Origin: Winogradskya consettensis
GTDB taxonomy: Bacteria > Actinomycetota > Actinomycetes > Mycobacteriales > Micromonosporaceae
Assembly (NCBI RefSeq): GCF_018332715.1
Contig: NZ_BOQP01000010.1
Location: 1 to 64,000 of the forward strand
Reading direction: 5' to 3'
Length of the DNA stretch: 64,000 nt
Shown here: piece after piece, positions 33,298-41,652 of the stretch
Layout: each line of letters begins with the position of its first letter
How positions within the stretch are numbered: position 1 is the stretch's first letter
Notes under the pieces: generated by a model
Database searches by the model: none
What the model saw: the letters and a program-made list of their open reading frames with translations, nothing else
What the model was told of the DNA's origin: nothing
Made by a program: the position numbers and the translations under genes

Positions 33298-36200
33298 GTG
33301 CTGCCCTACCCCCGGACCATCCCCGCCCTGCTGCGCGCGTTGCGTGAGCTTCCCGACCCGCACGCCGGGATCGCCACTCTGGCCGCGGGCGGGCCTGACG
33401 AGCGCTACCTGGCGGTGACGGCGGCCGCGGCGTTCGGCGCACGGTCCGTCGTGGTCGAGGCCCTGCAGGATCCGGATCCGTCGGTACGCGGGGAAGCGGC
33501 GCGACAAGCGCTGAGGCTCGGCTGGTCCACGGCCGAAGCCCTGCTGACCGACGCCACCCCCGTGCTGCGTCACCTCGTCCTGCGGTTGCTGCGCCGGAAC
33601 CCGGGGTCCGGCGACGACGTGATCGACCTGGTCCGCGAGCGCTACGGGGATCACGAGGCGGCCGTGGTGCTGCCCGCCTGCACCGCACCGGTCGTCGCGC
33701 GGCTGCTCCCGGAGCTCGCGCACGCGATCGTCTCGTGGAAGGTCCTCGCCCGCCGCCACGCCGCCGTGCTCCTCGACTACGCCGGCGCGCGGCTCGCGGC
33801 CATGGGGACGCCGGACTGGGACGCGCTGGTGACGGCGGTCGGCACGTGTACGCGTACCCAGCCGGGCCTGGTCCTGGATCTGCTCGAACGATATGCGCCG
33901 GGCGAGCTGCCCGCGATCGACCTGGCGCCGCTCGCGGCCCGCTTCCCCCGCCGCGTCGCGGCGCTGATGATCTCCCGGGGCGTCTCGCACCGCCGGTGGG
34001 GCCGCGGGGTCATCCGGCACTTCCGGGAGCTGAGCGTCGCTGAGCTGGTCGCCCTCGACGCGCTCTCCGGTGACCTGCTGCCGGTCCTCGCCCCGCAGCG
34101 GCGCGGCGAGGTCTACGACGCGGCGGCTCAGGACCTCATTCCTTCTGCGCACCGGGTCGACGTGCTGCCCGCCGCGTGGCGGCATCGCGAGGCGCGCCGC
34201 GTGCTCGCCCTGCCGCATATCGTGGCCGACGAGCAACTGACGATCGAATGGAGCCAGTACCTGCCGGCCGCCGAGGCGCTGCCCCTGCTCGACCGGGCCG
34301 CGCGCGATCCGGACCCCGCCCGGCGCGCTGCCGCGTACGAGAAGATGATCGGGGTGGCCCGCCGGGAACCCGCCGCCCTGCCCGAGGTGCTGCAGCGCCT
34401 CGCCGGGGCTCGCAACGAGCGCGACAAGGTGCGCCGGCTTGCGCTGCAACAGCTCCACACGCTCATCCCGCACCTGGTCCCGGCGGTCATCCCCGCGCTC
34501 ACCGCGTTCACCGACGCGTCGCTCGATGCCCGGGACTTCTCGGCCCGCAGCCAGGAGCTGATGGGTGAACTGCCGTACGAGGTGCTGGCCCGGCGCGACG
34601 CCGACGACGCGGTCACGCGCTGGGCGCTCGGCATGGCCACCCGGGTGGAGATCCCGGGCCGGCTCGAGAAACCGCTGCTCCCCGGCAAGGAACACCTCCT
34701 CGCCGCCGCCCTGGGCAAGCGGATCGCCACGGACACCACCGCGTTGGTCGCCCTCGCGCGCCTCCTCGGCCCGCGGGCCCGCCACGTGCCGGAGATCCAG
34801 GATCTGCTGCGCACCGCCGCGCTGCCGGCCTCTGCCTCCGGCTCTGCTTCCTCCGCGCCCGCTCCCTCCTCCGCTTCCTCCTCCTTCTCCGATGGCGTCC
34901 GCTTCTCCGATCGCGTCCGCATTTCCGGTGACGTGCGCGAGGACGCCGTCGAGCTGTGGCTGGACGACCCGCGCTCCCGGGCCGAACGCACCGCGGAGCT
35001 GCTGGAGGCGGATCCGGCGGCCGCGCGCTTCGACGCGGTGTGGCGCGAGGTCACCGGCTACAGCACCACCCTGCTCGACCCGGTCCTGGGCTTCTTCGCC
35101 GCCTCGCGCTCCCGGCCCGGCCCTCCGCTGCACGTGCGGCGGTGGCTGCCCCGCCGGCAACGTGCCTACGCCGAGGTGCTGGCGGCGATCGCGGCGGACA
35201 CCGAGCGGGAGGACCGTGCCCGGGCGGCGGTGCTGAAGGATCTGGCCCGGGTCCCGGTCGCCGGTCGCGAGCTGCTCGGCGCCTTCCTCGACGCGCCCGG
35301 GACCGTCCTCGCCGAGGCAGCGCTGGGCGCGCTGCCCTGGACGGACCGGCCCGGCGAGGCGCTGCCGGTGCTGCTCGACCAGGTGGGTGGGGGCCGGGCC
35401 GGGGTCGCACTGGATGCCGCCGGCCGCGCGGCCCGCTTCGTGAGCGGCTCCGAGCTGCTCGCCCTGCTGCGCGGTGTCCTGCTCGCCCCGGCGCTGCGGG
35501 TGAGCAGCTTCAAGGCCCTGGTGCGGCTCCTCGGCCGGTACGGGCCACCGGACTCCCTCGGCCTGCTCGCCGAGGTGTGGCGGACCCCCGGCACCCACCC
35601 CGACGTGCGGGCCGCCGTGGTCGGGTCGCTGCGCGCCTACCTGCCCGCGGAGACCGTCTGGCAGATCTACACCGAGGCCCTGGCATCGGCGGACCGGTCC
35701 GAGGTGCGGGCCGTGCTGGCGGTTGATCCCGACGACCTTGCCGAGCCCGGCCGCCGCCGGTTCGCGCCGCTCGTCGTCGCGGCCTGCGCCGGTCCCGACC
35801 CGGAGATCGCGGCGGCCGCGTACAACAGCCTCGTCCCGTGGCTCCCGTGGGCGCCGGACGTGACCGCCCTGGTGACCGGGGTGCTCGCCGACCCGGAATC
35901 CGGGGTGCACGACCTGCTTGCGGGGTCGCTCGCCGAGGCCATGGTGCGGGGGCCCGGCGCCGGGTTCCTGGCCGAGGTCTTCGACCGGCTCGTAGCCCTG
36001 GACCTCGCGGACCCCGAACCCGGCAGCGCCGTCCGGGACCGTCCCGCGCGCCGGCGGCTGAACGCGATCGCCGACCGGCTGACCTCGTGGGCGCGCGACA
36101 ATGTGGTCCGGGACGCGGAGCGCGTACGCGTAGCCGCCCGGAAGCTCGCGTCGCACCCGGCGTTCCTGAGCGACGCGGCCGGACTGCTCACCGCGCTGGC

Positions 36201-36543
36201 GGATCTTCGCCCGGCCGGGGTGGACGCGCTCGGTGACCGGCTCGCCGAGGTGGCAGATCTCGTCGCCGGCCGCCCGGCAGTCGCGGTGCGGCTCGCCGCC
36301 GACCTCGATCGCCACCGCCGGTACTCGTTCACCGCCCGGCCCGAGCTCGGCCTGCCCGCGGCCCGGCGGCTCACCGGGCGCGGCGACCTGGCCGGGGGAC
36401 TTCTCGCGCTGGCCCTGCTCGCGCCGGGCGGCTCGCAGCAGTGGAGCCCGCCCTGGCAGGAGGCACTGCAGCGACTGCGCGACCACCCCGACCCGGACGT
36501 CTCCGCCGAGGCCTACGCGGTGAAGATCAAGCACCACAGTTGA
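33298..36543 (+). CDS. Large HEAT-repeat-like alpha-solenoid protein
   Basis: The protein is 1081 aa from GTG 33298 (GTG 33280 is an alternative). The sequence is a long run of helical pairs of the HEAT/ARM type, visible as DPDPSVRGEAARQAL, DPDPARRAAAYEKMIGVA, GLLAEVWRTPGTHPDVRAAVVGSLRAYL and DPDPDVSAEAYAVK, rich in Leu/Ala/Arg and with no signal peptide or catalytic motif. A Ser/Ala-rich linker interrupts it near residues 510-540. It is probably a cytosolic scaffold. Similar large HEAT proteins occur in actinomycetes without known function. Confidence 0.8.
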   Translation: MLPYPRTIPALLRALRELPDPHAGIATLAAGGPDERYLAVTAAAAFGARSVVVEALQDPDPSVRGEAARQALRLGWSTAEALLTDATPVLRHLVLRLLRRNPGSGDDVIDLVRERYGDHEAAVVLPACTAPVVARLLPELAHAIVSWKVLARRHAAVLLDYAGARLAAMGTPDWDALVTAVGTCTRTQPGLVLDLLERYAPGELPAIDLAPLAARFPRRVAALMISRGVSHRRWGRGVIRHFRELSVAELVALDALSGDLLPVLAPQRRGEVYDAAAQDLIPSAHRVDVLPAAWRHREARRVLALPHIVADEQLTIEWSQYLPAAEALPLLDRAARDPDPARRAAAYEKMIGVARREPAALPEVLQRLAGARNERDKVRRLALQQLHTLIPHLVPAVIPALTAFTDASLDARDFSARSQELMGELPYEVLARRDADDAVTRWALGMATRVEIPGRLEKPLLPGKEHLLAAALGKRIATDTTALVALARLLGPRARHVPEIQDLLRTAALPASASGSASSAPAPSSASSSFSDGVRFSDRVRISGDVREDAVELWLDDPRSRAERTAELLEADPAAARFDAVWREVTGYSTTLLDPVLGFFAASRSRPGPPLHVRRWLPRRQRAYAEVLAAIAADTEREDRARAAVLKDLARVPVAGRELLGAFLDAPGTVLAEAALGALPWTDRPGEALPVLLDQVGGGRAGVALDAAGRAARFVSGSELLALLRGVLLAPALRVSSFKALVRLLGRYGPPDSLGLLAEVWRTPGTHPDVRAAVVGSLRAYLPAETVWQIYTEALASADRSEVRAVLAVDPDDLAEPGRRRFAPLVVAACAGPDPEIAAAAYNSLVPWLPWAPDVTALVTGVLADPESGVHDLLAGSLAEAMVRGPGAGFLAEVFDRLVALDLADPEPGSAVRDRPARRRLNAIADRLTSWARDNVVRDAERVRVAARKLASHPAFLSDAAGLLTALADLRPAGVDALGDRLAEVADLVAGRPAVAVRLAADLDRHRRYSFTARPELGLPAARRLTGRGDLAGGLLALALLAPGGSQQWSPPWQEALQRLRDHPDPDVSAEAYAVKIKHHS

Positions 36544-36591
36544 AACCGGACCTTTCCTGACGGTGCGGGACAGGAAGCCGAAGAGACGGTC

Positions 36592-38292
36592 ATGCCGCTC
36601 CTCTCCCGCCTCGTCGCCGCCGGTCTCGCCGTGTCGGCCCTGCTGTCCCCGGCCCCCGTCCAGGCTGCCGCGAAGTCCGCTCCGGGTGCGGCGAAGTTCT
36701 CTCCGGGTGCGGCGACCAGTGCGACCGAGGCGCGGCGGGTGGGGCGGGTGGCCACACCGAAGCTGCACTGGTACGCGTGTTACGGCTGGGCCCAGTGCGC
36801 CACGGCGAAGGTACCGCTCGACTACGACCACCCGTACGGTGCGCAGACCACGATCGCGCTGCTGCGCGTCAGGGCCACCGACCAGAAGCACCGGATCGGC
36901 AGCCTGTTCGTCAACCCGGGCGGCCCCGGCGCCTCGGCGACCAACCTGGCCCTCGCCGCGTCGAGCGTGTTCAGCCAGTCGATCCTGGAACGGTTCGACA
37001 TCGTCGGCATGGACCCGCGCGGCATCGGCTCCAGCGACCCGGTCACCTGCTTCCCCGACACGGGTACGCAGTCCAAGGCCCTCAAGGGCATGAACGTCGC
37101 GTTCCCCGTCGGCGCCGCGGAGACCAAGGCGTACCTGACGAGCGTCCGCAAACTCGCCACCGGCTGCTCCACCATCGGCCGTCCGCTGGCCGGAGCCATG
37201 TCGACCGCCGAGGTCGCCCGCGACATGGAGGTCATGCGCCGCGCCGTCGGCGACAGCAAGCTCAACTACTTCGGCTTCAGCTACGGCACCGCCCTCGGCC
37301 AGTACTACGCGAACATGTTCCCCGACCGGTTCCGCGTCATCGCCGTCGACGGCGTCATCAACCCCCGCAACTGGGTCGGCACGGCCAAGACGCAGAACAC
37401 CGTCCAGGACGTCCGGCTCGGTTCGGCCGTCGGCGCCGAGAAGGCCCTGCGCCGCATTCTCACCCTGTGCGACCGGGCCGGCACCACGAAGTGCGAGTTC
37501 GCGGCGGGCAACCCGGTCGCCCGCTTCGCCACCATCACGGCCGCGCTGAAAGCCGGACCCCTCACGATCCAGGGCGAGAAGCTCACGTACGCCGCCTTCA
37601 TCGGCGCCGTCCTCAGCGCCCTCTACGGCCAGGACGCCCCGGAGCAGGTCACGGGTCTCGCCGCGGACGTCTGGACCCTGATGCACGGCGGTGCCGCCTC
37701 CGCCGGGCTTCGTCGCGCTTTCGCCTACGACAACTCCCTGGACGCGTACGCCTCCGTGATGTGCACCGACGGCCGCCACCCGGCCCACCTCGCCAACTGG
37801 CCCGCGAAGGTCGCCAAGGCCTCCGCCCGCGCCAGGTACTTCGGCGCCGCCTGGGCCTGGGCCAGCGCCCCCTGCGCCCGCGACACCTGGACGGTCCGCG
37901 ACGAGGACGCCTACACCGGCCCCTTCACCAGGACCACGAAGAACACCGTCCTGGTCGTCGGCAGCTACTGGGACCCGGCCACCAACTACTACGAAGCGGT
38001 CGGCTCAGCGAACCAGCTCGGCAACGCCCGCCTCCTCAGCAGCAACAACTTCGGCCACACCGCGTACACCTCGTCCCCCTGCGTCACCAAGGGCATCGAC
38101 AACTACCTGCTCCACAAGACGCTCCCGGCCAAGGGCACGGTCTGCGCGGCGATCCAGCCCTTCACCACCACCCTCGACACGGGTACGGACTCCGCCGCCA
38201 CGCCGAAGCTGAACCTGCTCACCGCCACGAAGGCCGACATCGTCGCCGCCGGCCGCCCCGCCCCGGACGCCCCCAAACAGGGCCTCTACTGA
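36592..38292 (+). CDS. Secreted tripeptidyl aminopeptidase-like alpha/beta hydrolase
   Basis: The protein is 566 aa with a Sec signal peptide (cleavage after VQAAA) followed by a short propeptide-like stretch. The core has NPGGPGAS (oxyanion region), MDPRGIGSSDPV, the nucleophile GFSYGTALGQYYANMFPDRF with Ser near residue 229, a C-terminal SYWDPATNY with Asp near 460, and NFGHTAY with His near 487. This triad and the TAP-like C-terminal domain match secreted Streptomyces tripeptidyl aminopeptidases (SlpD/Tap-like). It probably trims peptides outside the cell. Confidence 0.9.
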   Translation: MPLLSRLVAAGLAVSALLSPAPVQAAAKSAPGAAKFSPGAATSATEARRVGRVATPKLHWYACYGWAQCATAKVPLDYDHPYGAQTTIALLRVRATDQKHRIGSLFVNPGGPGASATNLALAASSVFSQSILERFDIVGMDPRGIGSSDPVTCFPDTGTQSKALKGMNVAFPVGAAETKAYLTSVRKLATGCSTIGRPLAGAMSTAEVARDMEVMRRAVGDSKLNYFGFSYGTALGQYYANMFPDRFRVIAVDGVINPRNWVGTAKTQNTVQDVRLGSAVGAEKALRRILTLCDRAGTTKCEFAAGNPVARFATITAALKAGPLTIQGEKLTYAAFIGAVLSALYGQDAPEQVTGLAADVWTLMHGGAASAGLRRAFAYDNSLDAYASVMCTDGRHPAHLANWPAKVAKASARARYFGAAWAWASAPCARDTWTVRDEDAYTGPFTRTTKNTVLVVGSYWDPATNYYEAVGSANQLGNARLLSSNNFGHTAYTSSPCVTKGIDNYLLHKTLPAKGTVCAAIQPFTTTLDTGTDSAATPKLNLLTATKADIVAAGRPAPDAPKQGLY

Positions 38293-38296
38293 GTAC

Positions 38297-38302
38297 TAGG
38301 CT
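38297..38302 (+). promoter_or_regulatory. -10 element, leaderless promoter
   Basis: TAGGCT lies 7 nt before ATG 38310, and only 4 nt after the preceding stop codon. It supports leaderless transcription of the dehydratase-RidA pair. Confidence 0.6.
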
Positions 38303-38309
38303 GACCGGC

Positions 38310-39272
38310 ATGGTGATCTTGCAGGATGTACGCGACGCGGCCGAGCGACTGAAGGGGGTCGCGCACCGCACCCCGGTGATCCGGTCCCGGACCCTCGACG
38401 ACCTCGTCGGCGCGAGCGTGTTCCTCAAGGCGGAGAACCTGCAACGCGTCGGGGCGTTCAAGTTCCGGGGCGCGTACAACGCGTTCTCCCAGCTCACCCC
38501 CGAGCAGCTGACCCGGGGCGTGGTGACGTTCTCGTCGGGCAACCACGCCCAGGCCATCGCGCTGTCCGCCCGCGAACTGGGCAGCACCGCCGTGATCGTG
38601 ATGCCGCAGGACAGCCCGGTGGCCAAGCTCGACGCCGTCCGCGGCTACGGCGCGGAGATCGTGCTCTACGACCGCTACACCGCCGACCGCGAGGAGATCG
38701 GCCGCACCCTCGCCGGGGAACGCGGCCTCACCCTCATCCCGCCGTTCGACCACCCGCACGTCATCGCCGGTCAGGGCACCGCCGCCCTGGAACTGCTCGA
38801 CGAGGTCGGTGAACTCGACGCGATCGTCGTCCCGGTCGGCGGCGGCGGCCTCATCGCCGGTACCGCGGTCGCCGCGAAGGGCCTGCACCCCGCCATCCGC
38901 GTCATCGGCGTGGAACCCGAAGCCGGCGACGACACCCGGCGTTCCCTCGCCGCGGGCGAGCGGATCACCATCGACGTCCCCCGCACCATCGCCGACGGCC
39001 AGGCCACGACCGCCCCCGGCGAGCTGACCTTCGCCCTGAACAAGGACCTCGTCGACGAGATCGTCCTGGTCAGCGATGACGAGCTGCGCGACGCCCTCCG
39101 CTTCGCCGTCGACCGCCTCAAACTCGTCCTCGAACCGAGCGGCGCCACCGGCCTGGCCGCCCTCCTCACCGGCCGCGTGACCCCCACCCCCGCCCGCATC
39201 GGTGTCATCCTCTCCGGCGGCAACGTCGGCGCGGCCCGCCTGGCCGAACTGCTCGCCGAGGGCCTCCGATGA
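38310..39272 (+). CDS. PLP-dependent threonine/serine dehydratase-like protein
   Basis: The protein is 320 aa, the size of catabolic threonine dehydratase, serine racemase and threo-3-hydroxyaspartate ammonia-lyase (no regulatory ACT domain). The lysine that binds PLP is in GAFKFRGAYNAF near residue 51. The substrate loop SSGNHAQAIA, the PLP-phosphate-binding GGGGLIAG and the C-terminal SGGNVG motif are all present. It deaminates a hydroxyamino acid or racemises serine; which one is unclear. It overlaps RidA by 4 nt. Confidence 0.92.
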   Translation: MVILQDVRDAAERLKGVAHRTPVIRSRTLDDLVGASVFLKAENLQRVGAFKFRGAYNAFSQLTPEQLTRGVVTFSSGNHAQAIALSARELGSTAVIVMPQDSPVAKLDAVRGYGAEIVLYDRYTADREEIGRTLAGERGLTLIPPFDHPHVIAGQGTAALELLDEVGELDAIVVPVGGGGLIAGTAVAAKGLHPAIRVIGVEPEAGDDTRRSLAAGERITIDVPRTIADGQATTAPGELTFALNKDLVDEIVLVSDDELRDALRFAVDRLKLVLEPSGATGLAALLTGRVTPTPARIGVILSGGNVGAARLAELLAEGLR

Positions 39273-39661
39273 CCAGCGAGGTGGTCCGGGCCGAGGGCCT
39301 GCCCCGCCCGAACGGCCATTACTCACCCGTGGTCAAGGTAGGCAACCTGCTCTTCCTGGCTGCCCAGACCGGCATCGACCAGGCCACGGGTACGGTCCCC
39401 GAGGGCGGCTTCGAACCCGAGTGCCGCCAGGCCTTCACCAACATCCAAACCATCCTCCACGCCTGCGGCTCCAGCCTTCCCGGCGTCGTCCGCGCCGTCG
39501 TCCTCTACACCGACCTCGCCGACCTCCCCGTGATCAACGCGGTCTTCGCCGACACCTTCCCCACCGACCCACCCGCCCGCACCGCCGCCATCGTCGGCCT
39601 CGCCGGCGGCCGCCGCATCTCCATCGAGATCACCGCGGTCGTCCCGAGCGGCACGGCGTGA
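39269..39661 (+). CDS. RidA-family enamine/imine deaminase
   Basis: The protein is 130 aa of the YjgF/YER057c/UK114 fold with the RidA-type hallmark PPARTAAIVGLAGGRRISIEI; the Arg near residue 104 is the one that binds the substrate carboxylate in active RidA. It hydrolyses enamines such as 2-aminoacrylate, the reactive product of serine/threonine dehydratases, to 2-oxo acids. It is directly coupled (ATGA) to such a dehydratase, which makes the functional pairing very plausible. Confidence 0.92.
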   Translation: MTSEVVRAEGLPRPNGHYSPVVKVGNLLFLAAQTGIDQATGTVPEGGFEPECRQAFTNIQTILHACGSSLPGVVRAVVLYTDLADLPVINAVFADTFPTDPPARTAAIVGLAGGRRISIEITAVVPSGTA

Positions 39662-39720
39662 ACCGCCTGGTCCTGTGATCTCCGAGTGAACATTCCGGGA
39701 TTCCCGACAAGCGGCCGGTG

Positions 39721-39736
39721 GTCAGGGGCCCCTGAC
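39721..39736. promoter_or_regulatory. Perfect 16-bp palindrome
   Basis: GTCAGGGGCCCCTGAC is an exact palindrome without loop, so it is a protein-binding site candidate more than a terminator. It lies 60 nt after the RidA stop. Confidence 0.4.
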
Positions 39737-39952
39737 TCGAGTTCCCGGGGTTCAGCGCACCATCCGCGTGGGTGACACTCCGTGCTCGTCGTTTCTGGAG
39801 ATCGATATTTACGAATTTGTGGGGTCGGCCACTCGTCGAACATTGCGCTGAGGCCCCGGATGGCGCAATTTGCAGTGGCCTTACCTGTCAAGCGCGTGGC
39901 AATCATTGTTCAGCGCATGACATATACATTCCGGCGCTGGTGACGGAGCGTG

Positions 39953-40001
39953 TCGCCGGTCGCCGGTCGCCGGTCGCCGGTCGCCGGTCGCCGGTCGCCG
40001 G
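39953..40001. repeat. 7-bp tandem repeat, seven exact copies
   Basis: TCGCCGG is repeated seven times without change, followed by degenerate copies. The non-triplet period fits a noncoding location. Confidence 0.85.
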
Positions 40002-40112
40002 GCCGCCGGGTCGCCGGGTCGCCGCGAGATCGATGGCGGCGGCCGTCGAAAGCGCCGCGGTCGTGAGGAGCGGGGCGGCGCGGAACGTCGTGAGCTGGTT
40101 GGATCGGCGATC

Positions 40113-41612
40113 GTGCACCTACGATCCTCCTCGTTCGACGACAGTTCCGGCGCCCGGCCCGACAAGCCGGTGACGCCCCACCCGGTGACGCCCCACCCGG
40201 TGACGCCCCACCCGGTGACGCCCGATCCCGATCAGCCCCACCCGGTGGCATCCACGGCCCGCCGGTCCCGGAAACGGCTGCTTCTCGGCGGCGCGCTCGC
40301 CGCCGTCGTTGCGGCAGGCGCTGCCGTGGCTGTGGTGGTGACGGGGCCGGCGCAGAGCGGGAAGGCGGAGGGTTTCACCAGGTACGTCGCGACGGGTGAG
40401 CCGTTCACGCTGCCCGCCGGGCGCACGGCGATGAGCCCGGCCAACGATCCCAACTCGGGGCTGACCTCTTTCATCGTGAAGGACGTGCTCGACCGGCAGG
40501 CCCAGGCGCTGCTGCGGCATGACCTCACCGGGTGGCTCGCCACCGTCGATCCGGCCAAGCCGAAGGTCGTGGCGTACTACCGGGATCTCTACGCGGCCAT
40601 GCAGGCGCTGGACGTCACCGGCTTCGCCTACGAGAACACCGGGTCGATCGACATCACCAGTAAGAACGATCTGCGCTGGCAGTCCGACTACGGCATCACC
40701 TACTGCTTCAGCCGGCCCGAGTGCGCCGGTGGGGGCAGGGCCGGGCCGCTGGGCTCGCCGTCGATCACCCAGCATCTGAGCCTGCGCAAGGCCGATGGCG
40801 GGTGGCTGATCGAGGGCGTCGGCACGTCGAAGAAGCCCGGGCGGTACGAGCCGACGCCGTGGCAGAACGGCGGGATGGTGTTCGCGCGGGGCAAGCGGGT
40901 GACGGTCGGGGCGACCCGGGGGCACGACAAGCGGATCAAGGAACTGGCCGCGATCGCTGACAAGGCAGCCGCGGTCACGGACCGGTACGCAGCGAAGCTG
41001 GGTAGTTCCCCGAACCGCTACCGGATCTACCTCGCCACCGACAAGGAGTGGAGTGCCTGGTTCACGTCGGGCGAGGAGGAAGGTTACCGGGGTCAGGCGT
41101 TCTCCATCAACGACATCCAGTCGGAGGTCGTGCTCAAGGCCTCGGAGCTGGGTGGCGCCGCTGACGCCCGGGCGGTCATCCAGCACGAGCTCGGTCACGT
41201 CGTCGCGTTCGACGGCACGGGGGTCGGGCAGGTCCCCGTCACGATGTTCTACGACTGGTTGTCGGAGGGCTTCGCCGAATACGTCTCCTACGACGGGCGC
41301 CCGGCCACCTCCAGCGACCGCGCACCGGCCGTGCGTACCCTGGTGAAGAGCCGGAAGCCCTACCGTTCCCTCGACGTCGGGCGCCCGTCGGTGACGTCGA
41401 AACTGCCGACCATCAACCAGTTCTACGGCTGGGGCGCGTTCGCCGTCGACTGCATGGCGCAGAAGTACGGCAAGCCGGCGATGCTCGGCTTCATCAAGGA
41501 CATGTACCGGACCCGGAGCATGACCCTCGACAGAGCCGCGCAGAAGAATTACGGCGTCCCGTTCGACGAGCTCAGCGACAGTTGCGTCAGCTGGATCGCC
41601 AAGAAGTTCTGA
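40113..41612 (+). CDS. Membrane-anchored zinc metalloprotease-like protein (HExxH)
   Basis: The protein is 499 aa from GTG 40113. A cytoplasmic N-terminus with four VTPHP-type repeats leads to a single transmembrane helix near residues 52-76, so the catalytic part is extracellular. The zinc motif HELGH is at 358-362, and a downstream E-G-F-A-E-Y at 385-390 supplies the third ligand, the gluzincin arrangement. A middle region resembles NTF2/SnoaL-like immunity domains only vaguely. The C-terminus has two Cys. A strong hairpin terminator follows. Confidence 0.85.
   Translation: MHLRSSSFDDSSGARPDKPVTPHPVTPHPVTPHPVTPDPDQPHPVASTARRSRKRLLLGGALAAVVAAGAAVAVVVTGPAQSGKAEGFTRYVATGEPFTLPAGRTAMSPANDPNSGLTSFIVKDVLDRQAQALLRHDLTGWLATVDPAKPKVVAYYRDLYAAMQALDVTGFAYENTGSIDITSKNDLRWQSDYGITYCFSRPECAGGGRAGPLGSPSITQHLSLRKADGGWLIEGVGTSKKPGRYEPTPWQNGGMVFARGKRVTVGATRGHDKRIKELAAIADKAAAVTDRYAAKLGSSPNRYRIYLATDKEWSAWFTSGEEEGYRGQAFSINDIQSEVVLKASELGGAADARAVIQHELGHVVAFDGTGVGQVPVTMFYDWLSEGFAEYVSYDGRPATSSDRAPAVRTLVKSRKPYRSLDVGRPSVTSKLPTINQFYGWGAFAVDCMAQKYGKPAMLGFIKDMYRTRSMTLDRAAQKNYGVPFDELSDSCVSWIAKKF
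40172..40226. repeat. 15-bp in-frame repeat (VTPHP)
   Basis: Four copies of a 15-bp unit (CCGGTGACGCCCCAC) encode Val-Thr-Pro-His-Pro in the cytoplasmic tail of the metalloprotease. Confidence 0.85.
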
Positions 41613-41614
41613 AC

Positions 41615-41646
41615 CCGGCCGCGGCTCACGCGGGAGCCGCGGCCGG
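41615..41646. terminator. Bidirectional terminator between convergent genes
   Basis: A perfect 13-bp stem (CCGGCCGCGGCTC with GAGCCGCGGCCGG) and a 6-nt loop sit in the 40-bp space between the metalloprotease and the VWA gene, both of which end here. Confidence 0.85.
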
Positions 41647-41652
41647 AAGGGG

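Larger units (their letters stand above)
39662..40112. other. Intergenic region with palindrome and 7-bp repeats
   Basis: No gene is supportable in these 451 bases. The first part holds a perfect 16-bp palindrome (39721-39736) and an AT-rich patch around 39795-39822. Seven copies of TCGCCGG follow at 39953-40001, with degenerate copies to about 40024. The upstream regulatory signals of the metalloprotease gene must lie here but I cannot assign a promoter. Confidence 0.5.

Noticed and set aside
33235..37788. A 1517-codon minus-strand open frame
   Set aside because: It runs opposite to the HEAT-repeat and tripeptidyl-aminopeptidase-like genes, both of which have domain support. Its composition (R/G/H/V-rich) is typical of antisense frames in GC-rich DNA.
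36777..38309. Long plus-strand frame in front of the dehydratase
   Set aside because: It overlaps the peptidase gene in another frame and has shadow composition; the dehydratase starts at ATG 38310.
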